64,000 nucleotides of DNA from Aved-18 sp964606665 (GCA_964606665.1 CAZSHS010000001.1:236663-300662); one strand, 5' to 3'; positions 35,652-45,186 are shown, counted from the first letter of the stretch. A program made the numbers and translations. Notes: a model not told the origin generated them from the letters alone.

Positions 35652-36260
35652 TTAAAAAGACTTTATGCTCTTGATAAGCTCCATGCTGGGTGCCATATCG
35701 AACTTTTGATCATTGACCTGCACGGCATAGAACAAGAAGGCGTGACCTTTTGCGTTAATAGAGCAGGCTACCAAACCTTGTCTATTTTGACCTTCTGGCG
35801 TCTTAATTTTTCCAAGCATGTAAGGCATTTCTTTGCCAAGAAGCTGCCAACTACCCTCTTTAATTAATTTAGTAAATTTTCCGACCACCGAAGGCGTATT
35901 CATACCGTATGCGTAGGCGTCCTCGGTAAATTTTCGAGCCTTTTGATTGGTCGAGCCGGGAAAATCGTAAATGGTGTACTGCTGCATCGCTTTGCGATTT
36001 ATAAGACTTACCAGGCGCAGGAAATTCATATCCATCCCGATCTGATATTCGAAACCCTCAGGTAAAGGTTCTGGAAGTTCCACTATTTTTTTTGCAAGTG
36101 ATGCCACGTATTTAGGATTGGGTGCGAGTTCCGCCATCCTTTTCACTTCAAGCGAAACATAGCCTATTGTGGCAATCGAGCCAAGGATACCGCTTAAGGT
36201 TAGAAAGACTATGATTTTGGACCAGGCTGGCAGACGAGTGCCTGCAGATATTGAGCTCAT
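35652..36260 (-). CDS. Membrane-anchored protein of unknown function
   Basis: A 202-residue protein with one N-terminal membrane segment (IIVFLTLSGILGSIATIGYV, residues 16-35) and a soluble domain of 165 residues facing outward, containing LPEGFEYQIGMDMNFL and NRQGLVACSINAKGHAFLFY. No family recognised. It follows folD by 4 bases and is probably in the thiL-folD operon. Confidence 0.7.
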   Translation of the reverse strand: MSSISAGTRLPAWSKIIVFLTLSGILGSIATIGYVSLEVKRMAELAPNPKYVASLAKKIVELPEPLPEGFEYQIGMDMNFLRLVSLINRKAMQQYTIYDFPGSTNQKARKFTEDAYAYGMNTPSVVGKFTKLIKEGSWQLLGKEMPYMLGKIKTPEGQNRQGLVACSINAKGHAFLFYAVQVNDQKFDMAPSMELIKSIKSF

Positions 36261-36264
36261 GGAC

Positions 36265-37155
36265 TTAGTTTAAACCCATCCGTTTTTTGTAGGCGTAAAT
36301 TGTATTGCACAAAAGTTGGGTCACAGTCATCGGTCCCACGCCTCCTGGTACTGGTGTGATCAGCGAAGCTACTTTGGCCGATGGTTCGAAGTCTACGTCT
36401 CCATAAATTAGTGACATGCCATCGGCTTTCTTTTCGTGGTGAATGCCAACATCTATTACTACAGCGCCTTTTTTGATCCAGTCGGCTTTGACGAATTTGC
36501 CTTTGCCCATCGCTACTACAAGAATGTCTGCTTTGCGCACTTCATCAGCCAAATCTTTGGTGCGGCTGTGACAGACTTTTACAGTGGCATTTTTCTCCAT
36601 CAGAAGTAGCGCAATCGGCTTGCCCACTAATTTTGAGCGACCAATTACCACTGCTTGTGCGCCAGACAATTCGACTTTATAGTGTTCGAGCAGAGAGATA
36701 ATTCCAAGCGGTGTGCAAGGTCTTAGACCCGGCTTGCCCTGGACTAATGAGCCCAAATTGTACGGATGCAGACCATCAGCGTCTTTGCTTGGGTCCATGA
36801 TGTCTAAAATTTCTTCTTCGTTTAAATGTTTTGGTAATGGCAACTGCACCAAGATGCCGTCAATGGCTTGGTCTTCGTTTAAATTTCTTAGGCAGTCCTT
36901 TACTTCGTCCATCGAAACATCTTTGTCTAGCTGTTTGAGGACGCTATGAATGCCTACTTTCTTACAAGAATTGATTTTGTTTTTGACATAAAGATGCGAT
37001 GCCGGATCATCTCCAACTAGCACCACCGCTAAACCTGGCGGACGCAGTCCTTTGGCAATGAACGCGTCGACTTCTATCTTCAAATCACCTTTGATTTTTT
37101 CAGCAAGCATCTTGCCGTCGATGATGTGGCTTTGGGTCTGAGCGGTGTTGGTCAT
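36265..37155 (-). CDS. folD: Methylenetetrahydrofolate dehydrogenase/cyclohydrolase FolD
   Basis: A 296-residue bifunctional folate enzyme. Motifs: VLVGDDPASHLYVKNK (catalytic Lys in YVKNK), GILVQLPLPKH, PCTPLGIISLL, VIGRSKLVGKP and the C-terminal PVPGGVGPMTV. Length is typical. It follows thiL by 12 bases and precedes the unknown membrane protein, suggesting a cofactor-related operon. Confidence 0.96.
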   Translation of the reverse strand: MTNTAQTQSHIIDGKMLAEKIKGDLKIEVDAFIAKGLRPPGLAVVLVGDDPASHLYVKNKINSCKKVGIHSVLKQLDKDVSMDEVKDCLRNLNEDQAIDGILVQLPLPKHLNEEEILDIMDPSKDADGLHPYNLGSLVQGKPGLRPCTPLGIISLLEHYKVELSGAQAVVIGRSKLVGKPIALLLMEKNATVKVCHSRTKDLADEVRKADILVVAMGKGKFVKADWIKKGAVVIDVGIHHEKKADGMSLIYGDVDFEPSAKVASLITPVPGGVGPMTVTQLLCNTIYAYKKRMGLN

Positions 37156-37167
37156 TACTTGTTACCT

Positions 37168-38187
37168 TTATGACGGGTTGCTTTGGTCAAAGTGATTGAA
37201 GATCTTGTCCATATTAAGGCAACTAAGTGATTCATTCCACTTCGAATCTGCAGTTTGAATTAACTTTACCGACGAGCCGCCATTTTTTATGACTCTGCCT
37301 AAAGTTTTCAACTGGTCCTTAATCTCTGTCTTGATTTCCTTAAAGTCATTTTCGGGGATGCAGGCAAGCAATTCATAATCTTCGCCGCCATAAAGTGCCC
37401 ATTCAAGCTCATTTGTTCCTAGCGCAGAGGCTAATTCTCTGGTCTTAGAATGTATCGGAATCGAGCCAGGGTCAATTTCAAAAGTGACGCCCGAAGCCCT
37501 ACTCATTTGTAAAAGCGCGTCTGCCAGTCCATCGCTTGTGTCCATCATAGACAGGCTTTTTGAATTTTCAATTAATTGCCAGGACAGCTCAAGTCTGGGC
37601 TCGGGTTTGGTGTGTCGGTTAAGGCAGTAAGAAAAATCGGCTTTGGCCCTCTTTTGTAATTCTTTGTCGCTGCAATTTAATAAATTAAACCCAGCAGCAC
37701 TAGCTCCAAAATCACCTGAGACTGCGATGATATCTCCCACTTGAGCCGTTGATCTTTTGGCGATGCCTTTTTGATGTGCTTGTCCAAGAACTGTAATATT
37801 TATTGAAAACCGCTCGCCGTAAGCTAGATTGCCGCCTGCTATAGCAGTTTCGTAACGACTACAACAGTCTGTTAATCCGGCATAAAAATCATTTAGATGT
37901 TCGCGCGTTATGTAACCTGGCAAAATCAGCCCGACCAGGATATGTCGGGGCTTTCCCGACATGGCTGCAATATCGCTCAGATTAACTGCGACTGATTTGT
38001 AACCTAAATCGAAGAATGAAGTGGTGCTCAATTTAAAGTGGACATTTTCAACCAGACTGTCGGTACTTGCAAGCACAGGACCGTCGAATGAAAGCACGGC
38101 GCAGTCGTCGCCAATTAAATCGAAATGGACTTTTTGAGTCCATTTTTTGATGTCTTCGATGAGACTTAGCTCGGTGCTTAATTCCAT
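37168..38187 (-). CDS. thiL: Thiamine-monophosphate kinase ThiL
   Basis: A 339-residue kinase converting thiamine phosphate to thiamine diphosphate. Motifs: GDDCAVL, STDSLVENVHF, AVNLSDIAAMSGKP, GDIIAVSGDFGASAAG and MDTSDGLADAL, all typical of the AIR synthase-like fold. I chose ATG 38187 rather than a TTG 12 bases further out. No TPP riboswitch fits in the short upstream gap. Confidence 0.94.
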   Translation of the reverse strand: MELSTELSLIEDIKKWTQKVHFDLIGDDCAVLSFDGPVLASTDSLVENVHFKLSTTSFFDLGYKSVAVNLSDIAAMSGKPRHILVGLILPGYITREHLNDFYAGLTDCCSRYETAIAGGNLAYGERFSINITVLGQAHQKGIAKRSTAQVGDIIAVSGDFGASAAGFNLLNCSDKELQKRAKADFSYCLNRHTKPEPRLELSWQLIENSKSLSMMDTSDGLADALLQMSRASGVTFEIDPGSIPIHSKTRELASALGTNELEWALYGGEDYELLACIPENDFKEIKTEIKDQLKTLGRVIKNGGSSVKLIQTADSKWNESLSCLNMDKIFNHFDQSNPS

Positions 38188-38245
38188 AAAGTGATACAAT
38201 TCAAAGCGGGTTTATATTTTATCAACAGGAAAAAATTCTATCCCT

Positions 38246-38509
38246 ATGAGTTCCAATCCACTGGCAATGGTCCTGACTAATCTTTTAGGAATCTTCCAGA
38301 TTCTGCTCGTCGTATGGTGCCTATTGAGCTGGTTCCCTAGTATAGACTGGTACAAGCAACCATTTGCGCTTTTAGATCGTATTGTCCGTCCTGTAATTGA
38401 ACCATTTAGAAAAATCTTGCCCCCAATGGGCGGAATGGATTTTTCGCCTATTATCGCAATTGTTTGTCTGCAGTTTGTCACTAACGTACTTATTGGCGCT
38501 CTTAGATAG
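38246..38509 (+). CDS. yggT: YggT-family membrane protein
   Basis: An 87-residue protein with two membrane segments (LLGIFQILLVVWCLLSWF and PIIAIVCLQFVTNVLIGAL) and the family motif LLDRIVRPVIEPFRKILPPMGGMDFSP. YggT proteins occur in chloroplast and cyanobacterial lineages (Ycf19-related) as well as other bacteria, with roles in division, osmotic response or complex assembly. It precedes the Tat-exported protein by 8 bases. Confidence 0.9.
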   Translation: MSSNPLAMVLTNLLGIFQILLVVWCLLSWFPSIDWYKQPFALLDRIVRPVIEPFRKILPPMGGMDFSPIIAIVCLQFVTNVLIGALR

Positions 38510-38517
38510 TTGGAAAC

Positions 38518-40545
38518 ATGCTGAGTAGAAGAAAATTTCTCTTGGGCGGTGCTCTTGGTCTTTTTTCGTCCACTGGTTTTGACGAGCTGGTTTGGGCGAA
38601 AGAAAAGGGCAAAGTCAAAAAAATTATTGCCAAAGGCCCGCGCAGTTTGGGCAGACAAAGTTGGCCACCGGCTGTAGCTGCTGATTTTTTAGGTGTGCCA
38701 AACAAAGGACAAATTTGTATTTGCGATGGTAACGGCAGAATGTCGCTGGCTGAAATGAAAACGGCCAAAGGTTTTGCGCCATCTTTTGAAGTGGTGGCAG
38801 AGTTATCTAATTTTGCCCGCCAAGTAATCGATATGGAAGTGCAGCAGGGAATTGCATATTTACTGGTGCAAAAACCAGCCAAAAATCCGGACTGCAATTT
38901 AGCCCTTTTGGCTATTCGCTTAACCAAGGGCACGGCACCGCAGGTGGTGCTAACGGCACCGCTTACTCATTTTAAGGATGCGGCCACCATCTGCATAGAC
39001 CGAAAAGTTGTCTATGTTGGCGGAGTGTCACCTAACCAGGAAAATCTGGTGATGAGTTTTGTGGTCAATCTACAGAAAAATTCAGGCGATTTAAATCCAC
39101 TTGCATCCATTAGAGTCAATCAAACTGTAAGCGATTTAGCTGTACAAAACAAAATATTGAGCGTGCTTCAAACCAGTGGTGCCGACTCTAGAATTGATTT
39201 TTTAAGTGTTGCCAATCCTGTTTCGCCTCAGCCTAAAGAAGCTATAAAAATGGAGGGTGAATTTGACACTCTGGCTCAATATAAAGGCGCGCTGGTTGCC
39301 ATTGGAAAAGTGGGTGGCAATCTTGAAGCTCGAAGCGTCGCCTTGACGCCTGCACCACATGCGGTGGCGCGGACGGACCTTGCTCCTATCAATCGTTTGA
39401 TTTCAGCTTTGACTTTGCAAAATCAAATCGTTCTTGTGGGAGAAAGCAAAGACAAGCTTGCAGTGATGGGCTTGGGCCTCGATAAAACTTTTAATTTTAC
39501 CAAACCAGATATTGGCACGTTTGAAATTGGACTGAAGTCTTACGGAAAAATTTCGGCATCTAGCCTTGCTACTGATGGAAAGAGTTTGTACCTAGGAAAT
39601 GGTATTTCCGGGCTTGAAGTATTTAGTCGCGAGACCGGCAGTTTTCGCCATGTTTTCTCATATAAAGTTCCGCGTCTTGCCGCTTCGCAAGTCTGTGCCT
39701 GGGGCGATCTTGCAGTAATTCTCACAAGCGAATTTATGTCTTATGACATTTCTGATGCTTCAAGACCAAAATTAGTGGCAGAAACTTCCACTATATCTCC
39801 GCTCAAAGCAATTAGTGGTGCTGGCAGTTACGTTCTTTGTCTTGGCGCAAGGGGTGATTTGAGTTTGCGTCGCATGAACAAATTGGACGACGTGATTGCG
39901 ACTGTCAATGTCACAGGCAAAAATCTTACTTTCGATAAGAATAAACACTGCGTTTATGTAGTTGACCCACAAGACAAATTGACACGGGTGCACTGCTTCA
40001 AAGTTTTTTCAGACAAGATGGAAAACTTCGAAAATATCGAAACTACAGGCAATTATTCGCTCATCAAGGCGACAAGCGCAAATCTTGTCATCGCAGGCTT
40101 AAACGACATTGCTTGCTACAGCATTGAAGGGCAAGAGCCCCAAGCCGGTGCGTTTAAGCCAACATCTAAATATCATTTAGACAATCTGGCTATCAGAGAT
40201 TTTTGTGTAGAAGGTGATTTGATTCTTGCCACTTGTGTCGACCCCAATTCTTTTGGATTTTTGGTCGTGCTCAAAATAGACAATGGTGAAATAAAACTTT
40301 CAGCCAAATTCGATTTGAAACACGACGGCATGTCTGTCTCCTCTAATGCAAACACAGTGGTATGCGTTGGCAAAGACAAAACTGGTGCCGATTTTGTTTC
40401 AATCATAGACATCTCGACGCCGCACACACCTCAAGAAATTAAAACCATTTCTACCATTGAACAGGCATCTGCCACGATTATTCAACCCCAGAAGGGACTT
40501 GCCGTAGTGGTCGGACGAGGTCTTGAAGTGTTCTCTTTAAGTTAA
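38518..40545 (+). CDS. Tat-exported beta-propeller-like protein
   Basis: A 675-residue protein with a twin-arginine signal (SRRKFLLGGALGLF). The mature part consists of many short beta-strand repeats with patterns such as TDGKSLYLGNGISGLEVFSR and DLAVILTSEFMSYDISD, like LVIVD-type or propeller repeats in surface proteins. No catalytic motif is visible. Tat export suggests it folds, perhaps with a cofactor, before export to the periplasm. The specific role is unknown. Confidence 0.8.
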   Translation: MLSRRKFLLGGALGLFSSTGFDELVWAKEKGKVKKIIAKGPRSLGRQSWPPAVAADFLGVPNKGQICICDGNGRMSLAEMKTAKGFAPSFEVVAELSNFARQVIDMEVQQGIAYLLVQKPAKNPDCNLALLAIRLTKGTAPQVVLTAPLTHFKDAATICIDRKVVYVGGVSPNQENLVMSFVVNLQKNSGDLNPLASIRVNQTVSDLAVQNKILSVLQTSGADSRIDFLSVANPVSPQPKEAIKMEGEFDTLAQYKGALVAIGKVGGNLEARSVALTPAPHAVARTDLAPINRLISALTLQNQIVLVGESKDKLAVMGLGLDKTFNFTKPDIGTFEIGLKSYGKISASSLATDGKSLYLGNGISGLEVFSRETGSFRHVFSYKVPRLAASQVCAWGDLAVILTSEFMSYDISDASRPKLVAETSTISPLKAISGAGSYVLCLGARGDLSLRRMNKLDDVIATVNVTGKNLTFDKNKHCVYVVDPQDKLTRVHCFKVFSDKMENFENIETTGNYSLIKATSANLVIAGLNDIACYSIEGQEPQAGAFKPTSKYHLDNLAIRDFCVEGDLILATCVDPNSFGFLVVLKIDNGEIKLSAKFDLKHDGMSVSSNANTVVCVGKDKTGADFVSIIDISTPHTPQEIKTISTIEQASATIIQPQKGLAVVVGRGLEVFSLS

Positions 40546-40623
40546 ATATAGGGTTGTCCCGAGTATTTTGCTTTTGCTTCTCGGGTAGAACTTAGATAGG
40601 ACTTTTATGAGGACTCGCAAAAT

Positions 40624-41562
40624 ATGACTTCTGCCATTACCAAGAAGAAATTCCCCCGCATATCTTCTGCTGCTTTCGAGCATCCAGCCGACAAAGCAGC
40701 GCTTGAAGCCGTGCGCAAGATTCCGGTGTTGGACAAAGTCTTTTCTCGTCTGACTGAGCTTGGTTTTGAGCGCGTCGTGCGCATTTCTCTTTTAGGTCAG
40801 GCAGTGCATGTCACGCCTAAACAGTGCGGCAAAATTTACAAGCTCTATAAAGAAGCTGCCGAAATTCTCGATATGCACGAGCCCGATTTATTCATTGCGT
40901 CGAATCCCGTGCCAAATGCCGTTACGATGGGTGTTGAGCGTCCGGTGATTATTCTCTACTCCGGGCTTGTAGAAATGCTTACCGAAGAAGAATTGATGGC
41001 TGTGATGGGTCATGAGCTGGGTCACGTCAAGGCTGGGCACGTTTTATACAAAACTATCGCTTATTTTCTGGTGAGAATGGCGCAGCAGTTGCTTGGCGTT
41101 GGAGCCGGTGGCGTAGCTGGTGCTCTTTTACAAGCCGCATTGTTTGACTGGTCACGCAAATCCGAATTGACTGCCGACCGTGCTGAAATGCTCGTCGCGC
41201 AAGACCTCGATGTTTGCATCCGCCTGCATATGAAACTTGCTTGCGGAAGCGGCAAGATTTACGACCAGATGGACACCAAAGAATTTTTGCGCCAGGCAGA
41301 TAGTTACGAAGACCTGGATCACAGCACTTTGAACAAGTTCTACAAAATTTTGCAAGAATCGTCTTTGTCACATCCTTTATCTGTATTTAGAGCGAAAGAA
41401 GTAAAGGCATGGTCTGAAAGCAAACAGTTCAAAGAAATCATGGAAGGTCGTTATCCAACAATGGATCAAGATTTGGGATTGCGCACCTGTCCTCACTGCG
41501 AGGCAAAAGTGAGCCCTTCATTCTTCTTCTGTCCTGATTGCGGTAAGAGCACCAGAGTTTAA
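40624..41562 (+). CDS. M48-family zinc metallopeptidase with C-terminal zinc ribbon
   Basis: A 312-residue protein. The HExxH site is VMGHELGHVKAGHV (residues about 123-136) and the downstream acidic ligand is in the KSELTADRAEMLV segment, the M48 (HtpX/Oma1-like) pattern. Hydrophobic stretches near 140-170 may dip into the membrane. The C-terminal 30 residues form a zinc ribbon, CPHC and CPDCG. It is preceded by a GAGGA ribosome site. Likely a cytoplasmic-side membrane or quality-control protease; the substrate is unknown. Confidence 0.92.
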   Translation: MTSAITKKKFPRISSAAFEHPADKAALEAVRKIPVLDKVFSRLTELGFERVVRISLLGQAVHVTPKQCGKIYKLYKEAAEILDMHEPDLFIASNPVPNAVTMGVERPVIILYSGLVEMLTEEELMAVMGHELGHVKAGHVLYKTIAYFLVRMAQQLLGVGAGGVAGALLQAALFDWSRKSELTADRAEMLVAQDLDVCIRLHMKLACGSGKIYDQMDTKEFLRQADSYEDLDHSTLNKFYKILQESSLSHPLSVFRAKEVKAWSESKQFKEIMEGRYPTMDQDLGLRTCPHCEAKVSPSFFFCPDCGKSTRV

Positions 41563-41571
41563 TCTGAAAAT

Positions 41572-41936
41572 TTAGCGCGCGCTTTGTGTAATGGTGTCAT
41601 AACCACATTGTTTAATGTATTCGTCTCTAGAATTGGTCCACTCTGCAATTGCTTTGTCTTTGAATTTGCTCTGGGCAATGCAGCCAGCAAGGAGCCCTGC
41701 AAGTAATGAATAATCGATGCCATTAATCCATTTGGAAGCTATTTTTTCATCCAGTTTTTCAGGCTCAAGAATCATGGTGGCAAGCGCGTGGTCTTTCTTG
41801 ATTTTTTTGCAAGTGTTTTTAAATGGGCAAAACTGACGCCAAACACTTCTGGACCAGAGCCGTGTCTTTGATAAGTCTTTCTGTTTTGCTCGGTGCCAAG
41901 TGATTGGAGCGTAGCCATCACTTCTTGCAAATTCAC
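41572..41936 (-). pseudogene. Frameshifted AlkD-like DNA alkylation repair gene
   Basis: Two frames together encode one AlkD-family-like protein. The first frame starts at GTG 41936 and gives LQEVMATLQSLGTEQNRKTY, then RHGSGPEVFGVSFAHLKTLAKK; the second continues KKDHALATMILEPEKLDEKI and ends with EWTNSRDEYIKQCGYD. The break falls in a run of seven A (minus strand, near 41802-41808); one more A would restore a single frame. After the break the product still appears shorter than AlkD relatives, missing about 15 residues and most of the C-terminal HEAT repeats. It may be a decayed gene, or the homopolymer may be a sequencing error. Confidence 0.7.
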
Positions 41937-41977
41937 ATTCAGATCCTCGCTATGAGATCTGAATATTCTACTTCAAA

Positions 41978-42448
41978 CTAGTTACTCTCAACGTCCACAT
42001 CTATAGGTTCATCAGAATCAGATTCGTTTTTGAAATTGTGTCCGCACGATGGGCAGAATTTCTTTTCTTTGCTTGCCGGTGTCTGACACTTGGGACAGTT
42101 AAATCCTGGAGTTGGCTTATAGCCTGCTTTTGCAGCAGATTTTTTAGACGATGGTGCTTTTGGATCTGATTGAACTTTTATATTGTCCATTTCTGCAGAG
42201 ACAAGTCCAATTTCATCGTCGATTGCAATAACTTCTTCGGCTAATGCTTTTAGTTTGTCGTCTGAAACGTCTTTGCCATGACCATATTTTTCGACGGTCA
42301 ATCTGCCCACTTCAACTAATTTGGATGCTTTTTTGCGCTCCAACTCTTTAACTTGATTGCTCAAGTTGTAATTTTGCAATTGCTCCTGAGCCTTTTCCTG
42401 GATATTGCTCACTTCTTTGCTGATGCTTTTAACGATGTCGTTGAACAC
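41978..42448 (-). CDS. Coiled-coil protein with C-terminal zinc ribbon
   Basis: A 156-residue protein. Residues 1-90 are helical coiled coil rich in Lys and Glu (KEVSNIQEKAQEQLQNY); a linker rich in Ser/Ala/Lys follows; residues 113-138 form a zinc ribbon CPKC-x11-CPSCGH. The tail is acidic. No catalytic motif. Its start abuts the stop of the GAF-GGDEF gene (42449), so the two are probably cotranscribed. The zinc ribbon resembles the one on the M48 peptidase nearby. Confidence 0.75.
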   Translation of the reverse strand: MFNDIVKSISKEVSNIQEKAQEQLQNYNLSNQVKELERKKASKLVEVGRLTVEKYGHGKDVSDDKLKALAEEVIAIDDEIGLVSAEMDNIKVQSDPKAPSSKKSAAKAGYKPTPGFNCPKCQTPASKEKKFCPSCGHNFKNESDSDEPIDVDVESN

Positions 42449-44116
42449 TTATGTCTCTCCTATGGTTTGCGGCGAAGCCGAAGCGATCTCAGTTGTAACA
42501 GCGGGCAAAGGATTTCCATCGGGTCCCATATTTGACACCCTAACACAGTTTCTGCCTTCTTGCTTTGCTTTGTAGAGGGCTTCGTCAGCCCGCAAAAAGA
42601 GTGCGTCGGCAGAATCTGCATGCACAGGAAAACAGGAAACGCCAAGGCTTGCGGATATGTTGAATGCGAAGTCTTGTCCTTCAATTTTACAATCGTTAAT
42701 GCGTCTGCGTAGACGGTCTGCCAGTTCTCTTGCCATTTCAGCTCCTGTATTTGGCAAAAGAACGCAAAATTCTTCACCACCATAGCGGGCTGTGATATCG
42801 GTTGAGCGAGACGAGGCGGCAAGCACGGTGCCAATGTTTTTAATTGCTTCATCGCCAATCTGGTGACCATATGTGTCATTGATTTTTTTGAGAAAATCGA
42901 GGTCGACTACAATCAAAGATAATTCCTGGTTATAGCGCTTGGCGCGGTCGAATTCGCGTGTGAGTGAATCGTTGAAAGAGCGACGATTGGATACGCCAGT
43001 TAAACCATCGGTCACTGCTTGGGTTTCGATTTCTTTGTGCAGCTCTGCGTTTTCGATAGCAGGAGCCAGGTTATCTGCCAAGCTTCCAATAAGTGAAATG
43101 TCGTCGATACTAAAATCTTCAAACACAGCCGAGTCTTGTAAGAACAAAACACCAAGCACATGATCGCGCATAATAATCGGCACCGAAAGCCCAGATCGCA
43201 AATTGAGCGATTTTATAAATTGATGATTTTCAGGATCTGAGTCAATCAGATTTTGATCGAAATGGGTTGGGCTTTTTTGACTCAAAATATATTGGGTAAA
43301 GAGCTGTCCTTCTTCACTCAAAAATAAATCCTTTATGGAAGGAAGATTATCGCTTGCGTATTCGTAGACAACCACTGAATGAAAGTCGTTGCCGTGCAAA
43401 AGGTGGCAATAATTCAAAGAGTAGTTAGAACCTATTAGTTTTACTGCCGATTCAAGCACGTCTTGTAAACGAAGCGAACTGCGGACAGTGTTACTAATTG
43501 AGTAAACGAGTCGCTCGCGCTCAACATGCACGGTGCGAATTGAGTCGCGTGCGGTGAGATCGTGGATGAGGCGTCTGGTTTGCTCTTCTAAAGAAGTTGT
43601 CTTATTTTCAATTTCATCATAGGAGTTTCGCAGGCGCTCATTTTCGCGCACAAGTTCGGTGTGCTTGAAAGCGTTTTTTAAGGCGGTGCTAAACTCAAAT
43701 TGGCTCAGTGTCTCTTTTAATTCGCTTGCTTGAGGGGGTGATTTTTTGAAATCGCTCATCACAAGGCAAGCAACTAATTCATTTTCGCTCTCTTCATCTT
43801 GATCGAAAAATGGCATGACAAAGGCTGTTTGCCCGCTTTTAAGCGACTGTTCGCTCAGCTCGCCTTCTTTTAACTCAAGCAAATCGGGCTCATCGGCAAA
43901 ATCGGCCATCAGCTTTTCCATGATCGATTGATTTTTGCCTGCTGCTAAACAATCGGCAAAAGATTCCATGTCGGTGTCAAAAAACATTAAACCCACACTT
44001 TGACAACCGACAAGTCCAGACAAATGTTCGGCAATGATTTGGCACAGCGCCTCTAAATTGAGTTGGCTGAGCATTTTTTCGCTTAAATTGGCTGATTTTT
44101 CCAGGTGGTGAGCCAT
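42449..44116 (-). CDS. GAF-domain diguanylate cyclase
   Basis: A 555-residue signalling protein. The N-terminal 170 residues may form a degenerate GAF domain, followed by a short coiled coil (ENERLRNSYDEIENKTTSLE), a second GAF-type domain (about residues 210-365) and a GGDEF domain (370-535) with the intact signature ARYGGEEFCVLLP and DLDFLKKINDTYGHQIGD. Key residues for making cyclic di-GMP from GTP are present. An inhibitory RxxD site is not evident by eye (DITA precedes RYGGEEF). No membrane segment, so it is a cytosolic sensor. Confidence 0.93.
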   Translation of the reverse strand: MAHHLEKSANLSEKMLSQLNLEALCQIIAEHLSGLVGCQSVGLMFFDTDMESFADCLAAGKNQSIMEKLMADFADEPDLLELKEGELSEQSLKSGQTAFVMPFFDQDEESENELVACLVMSDFKKSPPQASELKETLSQFEFSTALKNAFKHTELVRENERLRNSYDEIENKTTSLEEQTRRLIHDLTARDSIRTVHVERERLVYSISNTVRSSLRLQDVLESAVKLIGSNYSLNYCHLLHGNDFHSVVVYEYASDNLPSIKDLFLSEEGQLFTQYILSQKSPTHFDQNLIDSDPENHQFIKSLNLRSGLSVPIIMRDHVLGVLFLQDSAVFEDFSIDDISLIGSLADNLAPAIENAELHKEIETQAVTDGLTGVSNRRSFNDSLTREFDRAKRYNQELSLIVVDLDFLKKINDTYGHQIGDEAIKNIGTVLAASSRSTDITARYGGEEFCVLLPNTGAEMARELADRLRRRINDCKIEGQDFAFNISASLGVSCFPVHADSADALFLRADEALYKAKQEGRNCVRVSNMGPDGNPLPAVTTEIASASPQTIGET

Positions 44117-44189
44117 CCGTTTGTTGGATCCATTCTTGATTGAAACTTTCCCGGTAAATTCAAAAGTTATTCAGACTATAATCTTACTT

Positions 44190-44597
44190 ATGGCCTGGAT
44201 AAGAAATGACCAACCCGAAGTACTTGAAAAGATAGTGTCTGCTGCGACATATCTGCCCTGCTGGATTGGTTTTGGAATCGGCATTCTTTTCATTTTGTTC
44301 AATGGCAAAGGTGCCAATAATCGTTTCTTTCGCTTCAATTTCTATCAGGGTGCATTGCTTGGGCTTTTAGGCTCTGTAATCGTGATGGGCATGCAATATC
44401 TGGTCGGTCTTTTGGAAGGGCTACTGGGTATGGCAGGACTTTCGCTGGCTGAGGCTGGACAGGCGGCAGGCTACGTGATCTGGTCATTCATGATTGCTTT
44501 TCAGTTGCTCAGCTTATACGGACTGGTTTTTGCGTTAATGGGCAAATTTGCCGAAATACCGTTCATTTCAGATGTTATACGCCAAAACATTCGCTAA
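44190..44597 (+). CDS. Tic20-like or related small membrane protein
   Basis: A 135-residue protein with three or four hydrophobic segments (LPCWIGFGIGILFILF, GALLGLLGSVIVMGMQYLVGL, YVIWSFMIAFQLLSLYGLVFAL). The start ATG 44190 gives AWIRNDQPEVLEKI. The segment FFRFNFYQGALL resembles the FxRFNxxQA motif of cyanobacterial Tic20-family and DUF4870-type proteins. Assignment is tentative. The last 23 bases overlap the next gene. Confidence 0.55.
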   Translation: MAWIRNDQPEVLEKIVSAATYLPCWIGFGIGILFILFNGKGANNRFFRFNFYQGALLGLLGSVIVMGMQYLVGLLEGLLGMAGLSLAEAGQAAGYVIWSFMIAFQLLSLYGLVFALMGKFAEIPFISDVIRQNIR

Positions 44598-45186
44598 ATT
44601 AAGTTTTAGTCTGGGTTTGGCTGTTTTGCTACAGGGGGCTTTGTCTCTAGATGCAAATGCCCAGAGCATTTTGCCCGCTCGCCCCGAGGCTCCTGGAGGA
44701 GGAAACCCACTTGAGGGTCTTGGTCGCAAAGATGATCCAAATCCCAGTCGAGTAACAAGTGGCGAAAGTGATACCACAAATGATGGCGCTTTGCCTCCAG
44801 AGCCTGATGCTACTAGTAGTGGCAGAATTACGCCCAGAAAACTGAAAATTAATAAGTTGAATTTGATACCACCGCCATCACCTGTGATACCGGAAGGTTG
44901 TTCGTCTGCCGATGATAAAAACCCTATGAAACAGGCGATTTTGCATATTGGGCGTAAAGAATATGAGCCGGCTCATGCCATGCTTGTTGCAATTATTAAA
45001 GACGACCCTGGGAACTTAAAAGCTATATATTTAGAAGCAGTGGTTTTAGTTCATCTAAAAAAATATCAGGATGCTGAAAAAAGCTATAAAAAAATTCTGG
45101 AAAGATCAGACGACGAAGACCTGAAAAAAATGGCCGAGTTGGGACTGAAAAAATTAGACGATTTGTCAAGCGACCAAAGTCCATAA
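44575..45186 (+). CDS. Secreted TPR-like protein
   Basis: A 203-residue protein. ATG 44575 gives a signal peptide (LSFSLGLAVLLQGALSLDANA-Q). A Pro/Gly/Asp-rich linker follows, and residues about 115-195 contain two or three TPR-like helix pairs (AILHIGRKEYEPAHAMLVAI, AIYLEAVVLVHLKKYQDAEK, YKKILERSDDEDLKKMAEL). It likely acts as a periplasmic or surface adaptor. It begins inside the end of the previous gene, and the giant gene starts 137 bases later. Confidence 0.75.
   Translation, partial: LYAKTFAKLSFSLGLAVLLQGALSLDANAQSILPARPEAPGGGNPLEGLGRKDDPNPSRVTSGESDTTNDGALPPEPDATSSGRITPRKLKINKLNLIPPPSPVIPEGCSSADDKNPMKQAILHIGRKEYEPAHAMLVAIIKDDPGNLKAIYLEAVVLVHLKKYQDAEKSYKKILERSDDEDLKKMAELGLKKLDDLSSDQSP

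Noticed and set aside
38188..38245. TPP riboswitch for thiL, or a preQ1 riboswitch for queA
   Set aside because: The upstream gaps are 58 and 20 bases, too short, and no conserved riboswitch core is visible.
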